From CAYPZU01 sp964415395 (GTDB lineage: Bacteria; Chlamydiota; Chlamydiia; Chlamydiales; SM23-39): a DNA stretch of 8,530 bases. Made by a program: the position numbers and the translations under genes. The DNA lies in the NCBI GenBank assembly GCA_964415395.1, contig CAYPZU010000079.1, positions 1-8,530 on the forward strand, read 5' to 3'. Under the pieces are notes generated by a model. It saw only the letters and a list, made by a program, of their open reading frames with translations. It was not told the DNA's origin and ran no database searches. Below, in pieces: positions 6,309 through 8,530 of the stretch. Each line of letters starts with the position of its first letter. Position 1 is the first letter of the stretch.

Positions 6309-8021
6309 ATGGAATCAGCCCAAGTCAAAAAAATCGACATCCTCGAAGAAGCGTCCATAGCCCTCCCGATGGCAGCCTCACTCTCCGAGAAAAAGCATGC
6401 CGCAGAAGAAGCTTTGATCGAAATGACGATTGAAGCGGCCGGCAATACAGGCTCGGCTACGCACAGCCGGCGCCGGATGCTTGCGGCTGTTTCTTCGCAG
6501 CACGGTTTAGCTGCTGCATCCTCTTCCCCGAAATCGTCCCCCAGGTTCAGCGCAGAGCCTCCTCCTCTCCCGATCCCTAATCCTCCTTTGCCTCCACTCC
6601 CCCCTTCCGGCGGCCCTGACGGCTCGATCGAAGGCTGGGACGGAAGCCAGTGGGAAGCCTATAACGCAAACCATACGGGCTATATGAACGGCCTGATGAA
6701 CCTCTTTTTCTACTACTCCGCCCACCCGACGACTTCCTCTCTCTACTCCTTGATGAATTACATCAACGGATTAGCGCAGCACGGACTTCTGAACAGCAAC
6801 GTCGACTCGATGATGCAGCTTTGCAACGGACAGGCCCTGATTGCGGACGGCATCGAGCACAACGCCGAATTCGCCTTTCTTATGGGATATACAGATTCGA
6901 CAGGCAAATTCCACCAGCCTGGCGGCGACGCGTATAAGGCCTACCTGAGCGATTTATCGAACTACCTGGCCAATGTGCAGAAAAATTATCCGAACGGCTA
7001 TACGGCAGCGATGATCAGCGAAGTGAACACCTTGACCAACGACGCCGACAACTTTATCAGCAGCCACATGAGCGGCGGCAACATCATCTGGACCTTCAAG
7101 AATCCGGAAGGAGACATCGACACCTTCCAGTGGACGACCGGCGATGACGCGGAAAAATTCATGATCGAGCAGCTCATTTTGAACTCGGGAACGGACGGAG
7201 CGCCTAACGCCGACATCTCCACTCTGACGGGAGCGCTTGGAAAACTCCAGACGTTCGACCTTCTCAATACGATGGATGCCGTGTGGAACAAATACCACGA
7301 TCCGGGCCTTCTCATCCTGGCGTTCATGCTCTCGCTTGACACCGGCTACCTCAATTCCGAATCGGGCAACGCCGATATCATGGACAAGCAGCACCAGTTG
7401 GATGAAAAATACACCCAGCAAATCCAGTCGATTATCTCTTCGATCGGGACATGGGACGACACTTCAGGTTCAGGAGCCACATCCGTCCAATCGCTCCAGG
7501 AGCTGATGCCCATTTTGACCGACCTGATCAGCTCATCCGGCCAGTTCTCGGCCCTGAGCGGACCGATCCAGAACTTCCTGGATAACCTGAAGAGCACAAC
7601 CATCACAGCCGGCACATCTGGATTGGACGTCGGCACAAAGACAACTCTCTATCAGGTTCTTTTCCAAAACGAGTATACCGACTCGAGCGGCACCGTCCAT
7701 ACGCTGACTGCTGCGCAAGCGGCAACTCTCGTGCACGACAACCTGACGCCAAGCGCAACGCCGCCAGGACCGCAGCCAACGCCGCCTAACCCGCCGCCGC
7801 CTTACACTCCGCCCAATACCGAAATCCTGCAAGGATTCATCTCGACGGTATCTGCGATTTCAAGCGCCGTCTCCTCGAGCTCGACCCAGCTGACCACAGC
7901 CACTTCGCAGGTTGAGCAGATGCACCAGGCGATCCTGAAATTGGGAACCGGCGTCGTCGACCCGAAAAACGGCTTGATGGCAGTGACAAACAATGCAATT
8001 ACGCACCAAGTAACGAACTAA
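6309..8021 (+). CDS. Protein C2: large proline-linker protein, paralog of C1
   Basis: A 570-aa paralog of C1 with the same layout: charged N-terminus (1-60, EKKHAAEE at 27-34, RRR at 54-56), first proline linker (84-103, PPLPPLPP at 92-99), core (109-477), second proline linker (485-503, PPxY at 496-499) and Ser/Thr/Gln-rich C-terminal helix. Identity is patchy. 86 of 89 residues match where the core begins (109-197), and 92 of 97 match at the C-terminus (474-570). Residues 242-284 and 391-425 differ strongly and include length changes. The blocks LGKLQTFDLLNTMDAVWNKY (310-329) and YLNSESGNADIMDKQHQLDE (347-366) are unchanged. The upstream ribosome binding site is weak (AAGAAG at 6296-6301), consistent with translation coupled to D2. 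Function unknown; possibly an exported host-interacting protein with the same role as C1 but a different specificity. Confidence 0.9.
   Translation: MESAQVKKIDILEEASIALPMAASLSEKKHAAEEALIEMTIEAAGNTGSATHSRRRMLAAVSSQHGLAAASSSPKSSPRFSAEPPPLPIPNPPLPPLPPSGGPDGSIEGWDGSQWEAYNANHTGYMNGLMNLFFYYSAHPTTSSLYSLMNYINGLAQHGLLNSNVDSMMQLCNGQALIADGIEHNAEFAFLMGYTDSTGKFHQPGGDAYKAYLSDLSNYLANVQKNYPNGYTAAMISEVNTLTNDADNFISSHMSGGNIIWTFKNPEGDIDTFQWTTGDDAEKFMIEQLILNSGTDGAPNADISTLTGALGKLQTFDLLNTMDAVWNKYHDPGLLILAFMLSLDTGYLNSESGNADIMDKQHQLDEKYTQQIQSIISSIGTWDDTSGSGATSVQSLQELMPILTDLISSSGQFSALSGPIQNFLDNLKSTTITAGTSGLDVGTKTTLYQVLFQNEYTDSSGTVHTLTAAQAATLVHDNLTPSATPPGPQPTPPNPPPPYTPPNTEILQGFISTVSAISSAVSSSSTQLTTATSQVEQMHQAILKLGTGVVDPKNGLMAVTNNAITHQVTN
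6636..6706 (+). repeat. 71-bp segment identical to 3034-3104 (copy in C2)
   Basis: The C2 copy of the identical segment. Synonymous sites are unchanged here although other parts of the two genes have diverged and acquired indels, which suggests gene conversion or very recent exchange. Confidence 0.9.
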
Positions 8022-8033
8022 GGAAGGGAAACC

Positions 8034-8405
8034 ATGCAACCGATGTACCAATCTTTGACCGATGCGCAATGGCAGGCTCTAGAGCCTCTCTTTCCGAAGC
8101 CCGAAAAAAGAGGGAGGGGCAAGCCCCACACCCCCTGGCGCTCCGTAGTGAATGCGGTTCTCTTCGTCCTTTGCACAAAAGGAAAATGGGGCGCGCTTCC
8201 CAAATCGGAAGAATACGCCTCGAAATCAGCGGCCCACCGCTGGTATCTCGCGTGGAAAAAATCGGGAGTCTTAGACCAAATTCTCGGAATTCTCAAGGAT
8301 TTCCACCCCGAGCGGGAAATTTCCCTCCCTCCGGAAAGAGCCCCGTATAACCGGGCGATTTTCCAGCAAATCGCACTCCAGGCGCCCGCTTCGGCAGCCG
8401 TCTAA
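8034..8405 (+). CDS. Protein F: stand-alone transposase N-terminal domain (DUF4096/IS402-like)
   Basis: This 123-aa protein has the hallmarks of the DNA-binding N-terminal domain of IS5/IS402-type transposases: LTDAQWQALEPLFP (8-21), RGRGKP (26-31), a helix RSVVNAVLFVL (36-46), GKWGALP (50-56) and a helix SAAHRWYLAWKKSGVL (65-80). In these elements it is followed by a DDE catalytic domain, in the same frame or reached by frameshift. Here the frame stops after a 30-residue tail (94-123) that I do not recognise, and a terminator follows 22 nt later, so no catalytic part is encoded. An A6 run at 8256-8261 leads to no transposase-like sequence in the other frames. AGGAAGGG at 8021-8028 is a good ribosome binding site, and the start is 12 nt after C2, with no visible terminal repeats. 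It could be a domesticated DNA-binding regulator or a remnant of an insertion sequence. Confidence 0.82.
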   Translation: MQPMYQSLTDAQWQALEPLFPKPEKRGRGKPHTPWRSVVNAVLFVLCTKGKWGALPKSEEYASKSAAHRWYLAWKKSGVLDQILGILKDFHPEREISLPPERAPYNRAIFQQIALQAPASAAV

Positions 8406-8425
8406 CCAGTTTCTCCTGAATCCAT

Positions 8426-8530
8426 CTAACCCCGGGCTTTTCCGGGGTTTTTTGAACCTATCCTAATAAATCTGATTTCGCGATCTTTGAGCGCTTTTTG
8501 GCACATTTTCTTGCTCAGTTCGTCGTCTAC
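8426..8530 (-). CDS. Possible 3' end of a convergent gene (partial, uncertain)
   Basis: On the minus strand a frame is open from the window edge to a TAG at 8428-8426. It gives about 34 residues beginning VDDELSKKMCQKALKDREIR, with codons like those of the neighbouring genes. The end would overlap the terminator stem. A second minus frame, open to a TAG at 8465-8463, would stop before the stem and is an alternative. The piece is too short to assign. The other possibility is plain intergenic DNA. Confidence 0.2.
   Translation of the reverse strand, partial: VDDELSKKMCQKALKDREIRFIRIGSKNPGKARG
8428..8453 (+). terminator. Strong rho-independent terminator ending the operon
   Basis: AACCCCGG (8428-8435) pairs with CCGGGGTT (8442-8449) around a 6-nt loop, then TTTT (8450-8453). 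It lies 22 nt after the F stop and closes the D1-E-D2-C2-F transcript. Confidence 0.9.

Noticed and set aside
8034..8405. F as part of a complete insertion sequence with a frameshifted second ORF
   Set aside because: No DDE-type sequence appears in any frame after the A6 run, a terminator follows at once, and there is no room for a left inverted repeat in the 12 nt after C2.

Overview
Nine closely packed genes, all on the + strand, fill this window. Eight match no family I can name. The ninth encodes the N-terminal DNA-binding domain of an IS5/IS402-type transposase (DUF4096 type). Coding DNA is moderately GC-rich and the intergenic spaces are strongly AT-rich. None of the eight unknown proteins has a visible Sec signal peptide or membrane helix. 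Several have low-complexity, Ser/Thr/Ala/Pro-rich or acidic compositions, and small helical proteins sit next to the large ones. This resembles a type III secretion substrate/chaperone locus of a host-associated Gram-negative bacterium. My best guess is a chlamydia-like organism (Parachlamydiales), but nothing in the sequence proves this, and no secretion-apparatus gene is present.

Left block (122-2429): three genes here called A1, B and A2. A1 (225 aa) and A2 (223 aa) are full-length paralogs. B (242 aa) shares only an N-terminal module of about 21 residues with them, plus a short GKYT motif, and is otherwise different. Each gene is followed by a GC-rich hairpin with no real T-tract. A1 and A2 have related 5' regions.

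Right block (2710-8405): C1 (573 aa, GTG start) is transcribed alone, with its own promoter and a strong terminator. After a second, very similar promoter comes a five-gene operon D1-E-D2-C2-F with gaps of 1, 3, 4 and 12 nt, closed by a strong terminator. D1 (121 aa) and D2 (91 aa) are small charged helical paralogs, each directly upstream of a larger protein (E, 330 aa; C2, 570 aa), as chaperone genes often are. C1 and C2 are paralogs with near-identical blocks between divergent ones. Both carry two proline-rich linkers, one containing a PPxY motif. F is the transposase-like DNA-binding domain, intact but without a catalytic domain, and cotranscribed with the others.

Working model (inference): A1/B/A2 and C1/C2/E are secreted or surface-acting proteins, D1/D2 are their chaperones, and F is a domesticated DNA-binding protein or a transposase remnant. 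The matching C1 and D1 promoters imply that the two right-hand units are expressed together. The last ~100 bases may hold the 3' end of a convergent gene, which I could not confirm.
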